From: Bolinopsis microptera
Lineage: Eukaryota; Ctenophora; Tentaculata; Lobata; Bolinopsidae
Reading direction: 5' to 3'
DNA length: 64,000 nt
NCBI RefSeq assembly: GCF_026151205.1
Contig: NC_087079.1
Span: 1,142,028 to 1,206,027, forward strand
The stretch's first letter is position 1. The number at the start of each line of letters is the position of its first letter. The translations under genes were made by a program, and so were the position numbers. Below the pieces are notes generated by a model. It made no database searches. It was not told the DNA's origin and saw nothing but the letters and a program-made list of their open reading frames with translations. Below, one piece after another: positions 1 through 10,200 of the stretch.

Positions 1-1373
1 GTCAGGTGCTTAACTTCTGCTCTAACAACTACCTTGTTGTCAGGTGCTAAACTTCTGCTCTAACAACTACCTTGTTGTCAGGTGCTAAACTTCTGCTCTA
101 ACAACTACCTTGTTGTCAGGTGCTTAACTTCTGCTCTAACAACTACCTTGTTGTCAGGTGCTTAACTTCTGCTCTAACAACTACCTTGTTGTCAGGTGCT
201 AAACTTCTGCTCTAACAACTACCTTGTTGTCAGGTGCTAAACCTCTGCTCTAACAACTACCTTGTTGTCAGGTGCTAAACTTCTGCTCTAACAACTACCT
301 TGTTGTCAGGTGCTAAACTTCTGCTCTAACAACTACCTTGTTGTCAGGTGCTTAACTTCTGCTCTAACAACTACCTTGTTGTCAGGTGCTTAACTTCTGC
401 TCTAACAACTACCTTGTTGTCAGGTGCTAAACTTCTGCTCTAACAACTACCTTGTTGTCAGGTGCTTAACTTCTGCTCTAACAACTACCTTGTTGTCAGG
501 TGCTTAACTTCTGCTCTAACAACTACCTTGTTGTCAGGTGCTTAACTTCTGCTCTAACAACTACCTTGTTGTCAGGTGCTTAACTTCTGCTCTAACAACT
601 ACCTTGTTGTCAGGTGCTTAACTTCTGCTCTAACAACTACCTTGTTGTCAGGTGCTAAACTTCTGCTCTTACAACTACCTTGTTGTCAGGTGCTTAACTT
701 CTGCTCTAACAACTACCTTGTTGTCAGGTGCTAAACTTCTGCTCTAACAACTACCTTGTTGTCAGGTGCTTAACTTCTGCTCTAACAACTACCTTGTTGT
801 CAGGTGCTAAACTTCTGCTCTAACAACTACCTTGTTGTCAGGTGCTAAACTTCTGCTCTAACAACTACCTTGTTGTCAGGTGCTAAACCTCTGCTCTAAC
901 AACTACCTTGTTGTCAGGTGCTTAACTTCTGCTCTAACAACTACCTTGTTGTCAGGTGCTAAACTTCTGCTCTAACAACTACCTTGTTGTCAGGTGCTTA
1001 ACTTCTGCTCTAACAACTACCTTGTTGTCAGGTGCTTAACTTCTGCTCTAACAACTACCTTGTTGTCAGGTGCTAAACCTCTGCTCTAACAACTACCTTG
1101 TTGTCAGGTGCTAAACTTCTGCTCTAACAACTACCTTGTTGTCAGGTGCTTAACTTCTGCTCTAACAACTACCTTGTTGTCAGGTGCTTAACTTCTGCTC
1201 TAACAACTACCTTGTTGTCAGGTGCTAAACTTCTGCTCTTACAACTACCTTGTTGTCAGGTGCTAAACTTCTGCTCTAACAACTACCTTGTTGTCAGGTG
1301 CTAAACTTCTGCTCTAACAACTACCTTGTTGTCAGGTGCTTAACTTCTGCTCTAACAACTACCTTGTTGTCAG
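1..1373 (+). repeat. 38-bp minisatellite built from a GCAT splice acceptor
   Basis: Thirty-six head-to-tail 38-bp units fill positions 1-1368 without one indel, and a 37th merges into the real exon. Each unit holds TTGTTGTCAG, an acceptor, followed by GTGCTAAACTTCTGCTC and the next 14 nt of the downstream GCAT exon. Units differ mainly by T or A after GTGCT, with rare changes such as CCTCTG. The array begins at the window edge, so its true length is unknown. It lies in the intron before the first GCAT exon visible here. Confidence 0.97.
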
Positions 1374-4300
1374 GTGCTAAACTTCTGCTCTAACAACTAT
1401 CTTGGACTCTCGTCTCATCCTGAAGTAATTGAAGCAGCTAGACGAGCATTGGATGAGTTTGGAAACGGACTCAGCTCGGTCAGATTCATTTGTGGTACTC
1501 AGGTAAAAAGGCGTTTATTAAATGCGCGATTAGGAATTAATTTAGTAAAACTATTTAAAACAAGAAACTCATCGATTAAAAGTTGGGTATTTGTAATTCA
1601 ATAAAACAATATGAACTATACCCTGCTACTATAGTATATCTTATTCGTAACCCCAGAGGTCTTGTTGCCAGTTGATGTAAACAAATGTTAGGGAGATTCG
1701 CACAGTAAATTTAAATTTCTCATTTAACGGCTGTTCCTTCAGACAATCCACAAGGAGTTAGAGGATGCAATTTCCAAATTTCATGGAACGGAGGACACCA
1801 TACTATACATCAGCTGTTTTGACGCCAACGCTGGTATGTTACCATAGTTACACTTCTAGTTACCACAGTAACACTACAGTAACAACGCTGGTATGATCAA
1901 TGATTATGTTTATAATTTCGTGTTTTTGTAAACATGGCTGTAATTTGAGAAGATATACCATTCTCTGATAATTCCTCGTTCATTAGCAGGCCGGTTATCG
2001 TGAATTACATTCAGTTGTTCACAGCCATCTGATATGATTTAGACCGATCAATTACTCATTTTGATTTTTTCTTGTTTGTTGCTGGAAAAAGTTTTGTCTT
2101 TGTCAAAAAATAGTTTCCCATTAGTATAGGTCATTCAATTCTGCAAACTTAAAGGAGGGGTTTGATTACAGAGTCAGAATTTGTCGGTGTCCCCTCCTCT
2201 TATCAGTTATCAGGCATTAATGCTTTAATGGCATCCTACTATTCCAGGAATATTTGAAACACTCCTTACTCCTGAGGATGCTGTCTTTTCTGATCAGCTG
2301 AATCACGCCTCCATTATTGATGGTATCCGCCTCAGTAAAGCTCAGAAACATCGCTATCTTAATCGAGACATGGCTGGTAAGGAAAGAAGAGCTGAAGTAA
2401 CAAACTCTCGGGGGGGGGGGGGGTCTCGTATTAATTATTTGCTTCCAGAGCCCCCTCTAGGTTCGTTTTTCAAGTAATCTCAAAATAAATATCTTCTGAG
2501 CTTACAGGAGTCTGGTCAGTATTCTTCTAGATTTTCTGATTGATGATATCTGTCCGTTGTCAGACCTGGAGAAGCAGTTGTCCGAGTCGGACGCACGAAT
2601 CAAGATGATAGTTACTGACGGAGTGTTTAGTATGGACGGGACTGTAGCCCCTCTACCGGACATTTGTGACATTGCAGATAGACACGGCGCTCTCGTATTT
2701 ATTGATGAGTGTCATGCAACCGGCTTCTTAGGTTAGTTTTAGTTGGTAAGCGATTTAAGCTTTCAGTCGTTTTCCTAATACAATTTCATTATTCAAGGGC
2801 AAACCTCCTAATTCTAAATAGCACTAGACGTGGAACCCCTAAACTAACTCCCGACTAAAACCCCCTAATTCTAGGTAGTACTGGACGTGGAACCCCTAAA
2901 CTAACTCCCGACTAAAACCCCCTAATTCTAGGTAGAACTGGACGTGGAACCCCTGAACTAACAGGAGCAGGCAGCAGAGTTCACATTATCAACAGTACTT
3001 TGGGAAAAGCTTTAGGAGGAGCATGTGGCGGCTACACCACTGGTCCTAAACAGGTCTGTTTTTTGGAACATGATAAAATTTAACATCTCACTTAATACTG
3101 ATTATGATAACAAGTTAAATCTTATTACATGTCGCAGATTATTTCACGATGTGTTCTGGTTAGAATTCTCGTTATCCTCTAAACAGAACATACCTTTGGT
3201 TTTGTTCATTAACGGTTTTGTCTGTATCATATTACAGAGATGAGGAAGATTTCCCGGAACATAATATCAACCCCGATCATTTAAAAGTTGCTAAACGTTG
3301 CACACTGTACTAATTGCTAATTACCACTTACTGGCCCAGGTTGTAGAGCTACTCAGACAGAGATCACGACCCTATCTGTTCAGCAACACGATGCCTCCAG
3401 CTGTTGTGGGCTCTGCTATAAAGGTGTTCGAGCTGCTGGAGCACAGTTCCGAGCTGCCGGAGCTTGTTGATAGGAGCACTAAACATTTCAGGTAGGTTTG
3501 GTGACGTTATTATAATGGTGTTTGGAGATGAGGTTGTCACAATGTTGCTGCTTAAATTCTTTTTGATGCCAGGATGTACTCTATTCAAAGACCCTCAGAT
3601 CCGTCTCTTTTATTTAACTCTTAGACGGATTTAATATTTCTACCCTCTGACCTGACATATTTTGATTAGCAATGTTTGCAGTTCTTGTTTTTAAGCCTTA
3701 TCCCCAACACTAATCTTGTATCTCCAGGAGCCAACACTAACCTTGTATCTCCAGGACCCAACACTAACCTTGTATCTCCAGGAGCCAACACTAACCTTGT
3801 ATCTCCAGGAGCCAACACTAACCTTGTATCTCCAGGAGCCAACACTAACCTTGTATCTCCAGGAGCCAACACTAACCTTGTATCTCCAGGAGCCAACACT
3901 AACCTTGTATCTCCAGGAGCCAACACTAACCTTGTATCTCCAGGAGCCAACACTAACCTTGTATCTCCAGGAGCCAACACTAACCTTGTATCTCCAGGAG
4001 CCAACACTAACCTTGTATCTCCAGGAGCCAACACTAACCTTGTATCTCCAGGAGTCAACACTAACCTTGTATCTCCAGGAGCCAACACTAACCTTGTATC
4101 TCTAGGAGCCAACACTAACCTTGTATCTCCAGGAGCCAACACTAACCTTGTATCTCCAGGAGCCAACACTAACCTTGTATCTCCAGGAGCCAACACTAAT
4201 CTTGTATCTCCAGGAGCCAACACTAACCTTGTATCTCCAGGAGCCAACACTAACCTTGTATATTCAGGAGCCAACACTAACCTTGTATCTCCAGGAGCCA

Positions 4301-6188
4301 ACACTAACCTTGTATCTCCAGGAGCCAACACTAACCTTGTATCTCCAGGAGCCAACACTAACCTTGTATCTCCAGGAGCCGACACTAACCTTGTATCTCC
4401 AGGAGCCAACACTAACCTTGTATCTCCAGGAGCCAACACTAACCTTGTATCTCCAGGAGCCAACACTAACCTTGTATCTCCAGGAGCCAACACTAACCTT
4501 GTATCTCCAGGAGCCAACACTAACCTTGTATCTCCAGGAGCCAACACTAACCTCGTATCTCCAGGAGCCAACACTAACCTTGTATCTCCAGGAGCCAACA
4601 CTAACCTTGTATCTCCAGGAGCCAACACTTTCTCATTGCTGCCACATCTCCGGTCTCATCGTGGTGACATTGTATTATTTATTTTGACAATTCTATTTTT
4701 GTGTGTTCTAGATTAATTTTGTGTGTTTAGATGGAGGTGGTGTTAGTGAGTCTGGGGGTAGAAATATTACCTGTAATACGTATATCCCCAGAACTTGTAC
4801 CACTTACCCATGCTTTTAGTATTTCTACAATATGGTCTACGACTTTTACACAGCATAATACCCCATGATGTCGTTTATTTTTAATTCTCTTTGCTGTATT
4901 GTATAATATGTACTATTTGTAAAAGTTTCAAATCAAAATCAACCTTGTATCTCCAGGAGCCAACACTAACCTTGTATCTCCAGGAGCCAACACTAAACTT
5001 GTATCTCCAGGAGCCAACACTAACCTTGTATCTCCAGGAGCCAACACTAACCTTGTATCTCCAGGAGCCAACACTAACCTTGTATCTCCAGGAGCCAACA
5101 CTAACCTTGTATCTCCAGGAGCCAACACTAACCTTGTATCTCCAGGAGCCAACACTAACCTTGTATCTCCAGGAGCCAACACTAACCTTGTATCTCCAGG
5201 AGCCAACACTAACCTTGTATCTCCAGGAGCCAACACTAACCTTGTATCTCCAGGAGCCAACACTAACCTTGTATCTCCAGGAGCCAACACTAACCTTGTA
5301 TCTCCAGGAGCCAACACTAACCTTGTATCTCCAGGAGCCAACACTAACCTTGTATCTCCAGGAGCCAACACTAACCTTGTATCTCCAGGAGCCAACACTA
5401 ACCTTGTATCTCCAGGAGCCAACACTAACCTTGTATCTCCAGGAGCCAACACTAACCTTGTATCTCCAGGAGCCAACACTAACCTTGTATCTCCAGGACC
5501 CAACACTAACCTTGTATCTCCAGGAGCCAACACTAACCTTGTATCTCCAGGACCCAACACTAACCTTGTATCTCCAGGAGCCAACACTAACCTTGTATCT
5601 CCAGGAGCCAACACTAACCTTGTATCTCCAGGAGCCGGATGACGGAGGCCGGATTCACCTTGTCCGGTTCAGAGCACCCGATCTGCCCTGTTATGTTGTA
5701 CGATGCTGCTCTGGCTTCCTCTTTCGCTGACCAACTTCTCCAGAGGGGAATATACGTCATCGGCTTCAGCTTCCCCGTCGTTCCAAAAGGTTCGCTGTTT
5801 TAGGGCTACTTTCTGATAGTCCTACAGGTTTAGTAGAACTATTCCCTGTGTTTTTATCTGTGTTTCTTTCTATACATATAAATGTGTATTCTGCTTTATG
5901 TGCGATATTTTGAATCATGATGGTGAAGGTATGTGACAATAACGCCCCCCCCCCCCCCCCCCCTCATGATGGTGAAGGTATGTGACAATAACGCCCCCCC
6001 CCCCCCCTCATGATGGTGAAGGTATGTGACAATAACGCTCCCCCCTCCCCCCCCCCCCCCCACAATAACACTCTCTCCCAGGTCAGGCTCGGATCAGAGT
6101 ACAGTTATCAGCTGCTCACACTATGGAGGATATAGACAGATGCGTGGACGCTTTTATTGAGGTAGGAAAAGAGAAGAACGTCATTTAA
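1374..6188 (+). CDS. GCAT: Glycine C-acetyltransferase (2-amino-3-ketobutyrate CoA ligase), 5' partial
   Basis: PLP-dependent mitochondrial enzyme of threonine breakdown; it converts 2-amino-3-ketobutyrate plus CoA to glycine plus acetyl-CoA. Eight exons keep frame: 1374-1502, 1743-1833, 2248-2376, 2564-2731, 2932-3053, 3340-3491, 5632-5789, 6082-6188, giving 351 residues and a stop. The first exon opens with [11 protein letters not shown], as in the alpha-oxoamine synthase fold. Further matches are DGVFSMDG, the cofactor motif [10 protein letters not shown], the Schiff-base lysine in [18 protein letters not shown] and HPICPVML. Family members are about 420 residues, so roughly 70 N-terminal residues including the targeting peptide lie upstream of the window. 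Three introns contain tandem arrays copied from their own 3' splice junction, and intron 1833-2248 repeats its donor. 5-aminolevulinate synthase is the nearest alternative, but the motif set fits GCAT better. Confidence 0.95.
2808..2931 (+). repeat. 57-bp acceptor-exon duplication in GCAT intron
   Basis: Two extra 57-bp copies precede the real acceptor of the exon at 2932. Each carries CTAATTCTA followed by a near copy of the exon start (ACTRGACGTGGAACCCCT). The first copy has lost the AG (TAAAT). The second keeps TAG|GTAG and could be used as an acceptor, but reading on from it meets an in-frame TAA before the true exon. Confidence 0.85.
3703..4629 (+). repeat. 27-bp minisatellite, block 1, in GCAT intron
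   Basis: About 34 units of 27 bp, each with GTATCTCCAG followed by GAGCC and AACACTAACCTT. The segment TATCTCCAG|GAGCC is the real acceptor and exon start at 5632. A 27-bp period is divisible by three, so long stop-free frames exist on both strands; these are artefacts of the repeat. Confidence 0.95.
4700..4900 (-). mobile_element. Dispersed repeat copy splitting the 27-bp array
   Basis: The unique-looking gap between the two 27-bp blocks (4630-4941) contains a stretch, about 4728-4850, that is an inverted diverged copy of 41755-41885, sharing pieces such as GAGTCTGGGGGTAGAA and CCACTTACCCATGCTTT. This indicates an interspersed element that landed inside the array. Class not recognised; ends not resolved. 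Confidence 0.6.
4942..5637 (+). repeat. 27-bp minisatellite, block 2, ending at the GCAT acceptor
   Basis: About 26 more copies of the same 27-bp unit. The last copy is not followed by AACACT but by the coding continuation CGGATGACGGAGGCC, so the final CAG of the array (5629-5631) is the functional acceptor of the exon that starts at 5632. A few units read GGACCC in place of GGAGCC. Confidence 0.95.
5919..6065 (+). repeat. Poly-C containing array before the last GCAT exon
   Basis: Three units of about 50 bp, each TCATGATGGTGAAGGTATG, then TGACAATAACG, then a run of 14 or more C. The last unit passes into ACAATAACACTCTCTCCCAG, the acceptor of the exon at 6082. The C tracts form an extended polypyrimidine stretch. 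Confidence 0.85.
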
Positions 6189-7181
6189 GTTGTCTGAAGG
6201 ATATTTAATTAACTGGTGGGAGAGTTCAGCTCTGTTTGAAAGGAAAAGAAAATGGTTGAGAATCTGACCGTGACCCTCGTTAGGATATTATAGGAAGTTT
6301 TATATTTATATAATTCATATTAATATAATTAGGGAGTTAACTTGTTTGTTTTTAGACGTGGTAAATTTAGGTTTCGAAGGTAAAATCAAGCGCCATTATT
6401 TATGAGTTTGTTGTGACCCTGCAAAGACTGTTCTTACTCATTATTTCTATTGCCACGTTTTTAAATTAATTGGCGTTCATAGCAACAAAATGTGTATTTG
6501 TTTATTAGAATTATTGAACTATTATTATTTAACTATTATTATTTAACTATTAAATGTTATTTAACTATCAATTAACTAAGTATTTATTTATTACTGCAAA
6601 ATTAGATTGAGTGTTAATTTAAAATTATTTGTTCAATACACTATTAAAACTTCCTGTATGAAATAGTTATTTAAAAATTTAAACATTAACGACTATTTTT
6701 TCTTAGATTCAGTTTGAGACTTAAAATAATTTAAAACTTCAGTCTTATCTCTGGTCCGTTTAGTTTGTTCTCAAAATTTGTAATATTTATTGGTTTATTT
6801 ATTAGATTGTTAGAAACTTTTCTTTTTATTCATTATTTATCTTTGAAGATATCGCCATAATGTTTGTATCCCAAACAACTTATATTGGTAACATTTAAAG
6901 TTGGCGGTTAAATTGCGAAGTTTAGTTTTAGTTTATTCTAATAAAAATACTCTCAAAAACGAGAAGAATGTGAAATTCCAACCGCCAACTTCAAATATTT
7001 CCATTTTGTTGTGGTAACCAGTTTATATTTAGGTCTTTATTCTCAAGACAGCTGTTTCACTGAATATACTAGTTTTTAATTTATGCCAAATATTCAATCG
7101 CGGAATTACTGATTAATCAGTCATCTCATTTTACACTATCCATCACGATATAACAAGATAATATTTAAAACTCTTCCCATC
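6189..7181. other. Intergenic, AT-rich
   Basis: No coding signal seen. Short TTATTATTTAAC repeats occur near 6520-6560. A 20-nt inverted pair (AACATTTAAAGTTGGCGGTT near 6890 and its complement near 6979) could form a hairpin about 110 nt across. Confidence 0.5.
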
Positions 7182-7294
7182 AAGGTTACACACATAGTAA
7201 CCATAGTAACAACAGCAAGGTTACACACATAGTAACCATAGTAACAACAGCAAGGTTACACACATAGTAACCATAGTAACAACAGCAAGGTTAC
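7182..7294 (+). repeat. 35-bp array abutting a start codon
   Basis: Three full 35-bp units plus a partial unit. The unit ends in GTAACAACAG, an acceptor-like AG, and starts with CAAGGTTAC. The partial last copy runs straight into the start codon at 7295 (AAGGTTACATG), so this array also ends at an expressed boundary, either of a leader intron or of a trans-splice site. Confidence 0.9.
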
Positions 7295-10200
7295 ATGACC
7301 GTTCATCTCCTTCTCCTCCTCCTTCTCCCCGCTCTCGTATACAGCTACCACTGCTACGATCAGAAATGCTGGGGTGTGGGAACCAGGAACTCCTCCTACA
7401 TTGCCTGTAATCTAGAGTGGAACCACTGCAAGTCAGATAACGATGGGAGACCACTTTGTTTGGAACATTTTGATACCGTAGGTAGGTCAGTTCAGAGATT
7501 CTAGGAACTTTCTACTTTAGCAGTAGGTAGGTCAGTTCAGAGATTCTAGGAACTTTCTACTTTAGCAGTAGGTAGGTCAGTTCAGAGATTCTAGGAACTT
7601 TCTACTTTAGCAGTAGGTAGGTCAGTTCAGAGATTCTAGGAACTTTCTACTTTAGCAATTTGGACAATTTTATCCTTTTAGGACCCGTTTTTGAGCTAAT
7701 TCATTCACAGAATCGTTATCACTTCATCTCCCCGCTATTAAACTGTCCTCTATATTATAGGTCTAACTCCGCATTCCCTGTTGCCAGGGTAACGCATGTA
7801 TCACGTGACGCTGTTGCCAGGGTAACGCATATATCACGTGACACTGTTGCCAGGGTAACGCATGTATCACGTGACACTGTTGCCAGGGTAACGCATGTAT
7901 AACGTGACACTGTTGCCAGGGTAACGCATGTATCACGTGACACTGTTGCCAGGGTAACGCATATATCACGTGACACTGTTGCCATGTCTAACCCCGCATT
8001 CCCAGGTATAATGTGCGGAGACCAGTGTAAGTGCGAGTATGATCCGAGAGGAAGTGCTGGATGTCACTGCCCTAACAAATACATCCTCATTCTAGCTGTT
8101 CTATTGGTCGGAGTAGCACTGTCAGGTTTATAGATCACTCTCATTTCACTTTATATAAACTTTATACAGGGTGGCCCATGAAAGTCTACCCATCCTTATC
8201 TCTTAAAATTGTTACAGGTCGCTGAGATCTTGCTAATTATTTTAAAAACAAAAAGTGGCATAACTTATGTTCTGATAAATATTTTTTCTTCTAAATTTCA
8301 CAGAATGTTAATAACAAGTAGATGAACCTTTGTGGCAAGTTTTGTGTGATTGAGAGCTTCACTGAGCTTATTTGACCAATTAAGCCCCTGAGCGAGCTAG
8401 CTTGAATTTCTCACCCAGAACTGTTTACATTGGTTAATAGAAACCACCAAAAAAAATCCTGGGTAAAAAAATTAAAAAACCACCGATTTATTTATGTTTT
8501 ACCAATTCTATTCACCACGATGCATCGCACATTCCATTCTCTACACTGCTGTACAGTGTACATCCTATATTTTAACTGCAGATAAGGACTATCACAGATG
8601 ATCCTTCCTGCTTGTTTATATCGTTCTGCTCACTTGCCTTAACAAATTTAAAATTATAGCTGGATGATTAGCCTACAATTTTATCGATTTTACAAACGGT
8701 GGTTTGAAATAGGTTTACAGCAGGTCAGCCGATTCCCATGAGATGAGTAAATAAACTTGAAAAGAAAACAAACGATAACGTAGATTTCCGGTCGATAATC
8801 CATAATCTTATGAATTCTCATGGGAATTTTACGATAGCAGGGATAGATTTCCCCCTTAAAAGTCGCAACAATTTATTAACCATTAACGATCATCTTATCA
8901 TGCCTCTACTAACTGTCCAGCAACGGATATTTATTGTTTCTGAATCCAAGGATACCCCCTTCGCAGCTCTTATCCAACTGTTCATAGCGAAATTCCCTGG
9001 AATCACTCCCCCTACTAGGAAAGCAGTCTACAACCTTAAGAAGAAATTTACAGAACATGGAGTTGTCACCAACCGACAAAAGGATGCATCTGGTCCACCA
9101 TCTACGGGAGTGACCTTTGAGAACACTGTGGCTGTAGTAGGATCTGTGGCAGACCACCCCAGGCAATCGACCAGAAGACGTTCGGCCAATCTTGGCATAC
9201 CTAGGACGACTTTGCAACGCATTCTGAGGACTGAACTGAAACTGTACCCTTATCGCTGGACAGTTCACCACACTCTGCAGCTTCAGGATCCACCAGTTAG
9301 AGTACGCTTTGCTGACTGGTTGCTTCTGAAAGATTCCACAAACGAGGACTTTATCGGAAACATCTGGTGGACCAACGAAGCCAAGTTCTGCCTCCACGGT
9401 TCCGTCAACAGCCACAACGCAATACACTGGGGCAGCCAGAGACCTGACAGCGTGCAGCAGAGACCTACTCAGAACTCTCCAAAGCTGAACGTCTGGTGTG
9501 CGATCTCTTCTCACGGAATCATCGGACCATACTTCTTCAAGGATGCAGCTGGTGCCACTGTAACTGTGAACGGAGATCGCTACCTACAGATGTTGCAGAG
9601 CTTCTTTATACCAGAACTCTTCAACTTCTGTGCACACCACGACCTGGATCCGTCTCTCATGAGCTTTATGCAGGACGGGGCGAGAGTGCACATCCCCAAC
9701 CGCATTATTGATTACCTTGGTGACCAGTTTGGGAGCATGACGATCGGAGAGAAACTTGCTCAACACTGGCCAGCCCGCTCTCCTGACCTCACTCCTTGCG
9801 ACTTCTTCCTGTGGGGATGGTTGAAGGATAAGGTCTACGAGAGTCTACCCATCCCCAACCTTGCTGCTTTAGAAGTTGTCATTCGTGACAACTTGCGGAA
9901 CATCCCCATCACTCACTGCCAGAACTCCTGTTTATCAGTAGCCAAGAGGATGGACGTCCTGAAGAGCCGAGGCGGTGGTCACATTGAGCACCTTCTCTAA
10001 ACGGTGATTTTAATCGCCAACACAAACGGTGATTTTAATCGCCAACACAAACGGTGATTTTAATCGCCAACACAAACGGTGATTTTAATCGCCAACACGG
10101 CGGGCAATGGATGAACCTTCTCGTGGTGCCTGTCGAGAAACGCAATTCAATTGATTTCAGTATCGATAAAATTGTAGGCTAATCATCCAGCTATAATTTT

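Noticed and set aside
1-1368. CRISPR array
   Set aside because: Units are contiguous without spacers, and the host is a eukaryote.
3666-4716. Reading frames of 320 and 346 codons on opposite strands
   Set aside because: They are the 27-bp array read in different frames; the unit length is divisible by three and the tract is intronic.
4891-5730. 279-codon repetitive frame
   Set aside because: Block 2 of the same array; only its last 158 nt are a real exon, and in another frame.
8909-9514. 201-codon antisense frame
   Set aside because: Shadow of the transposase gene; no family features.
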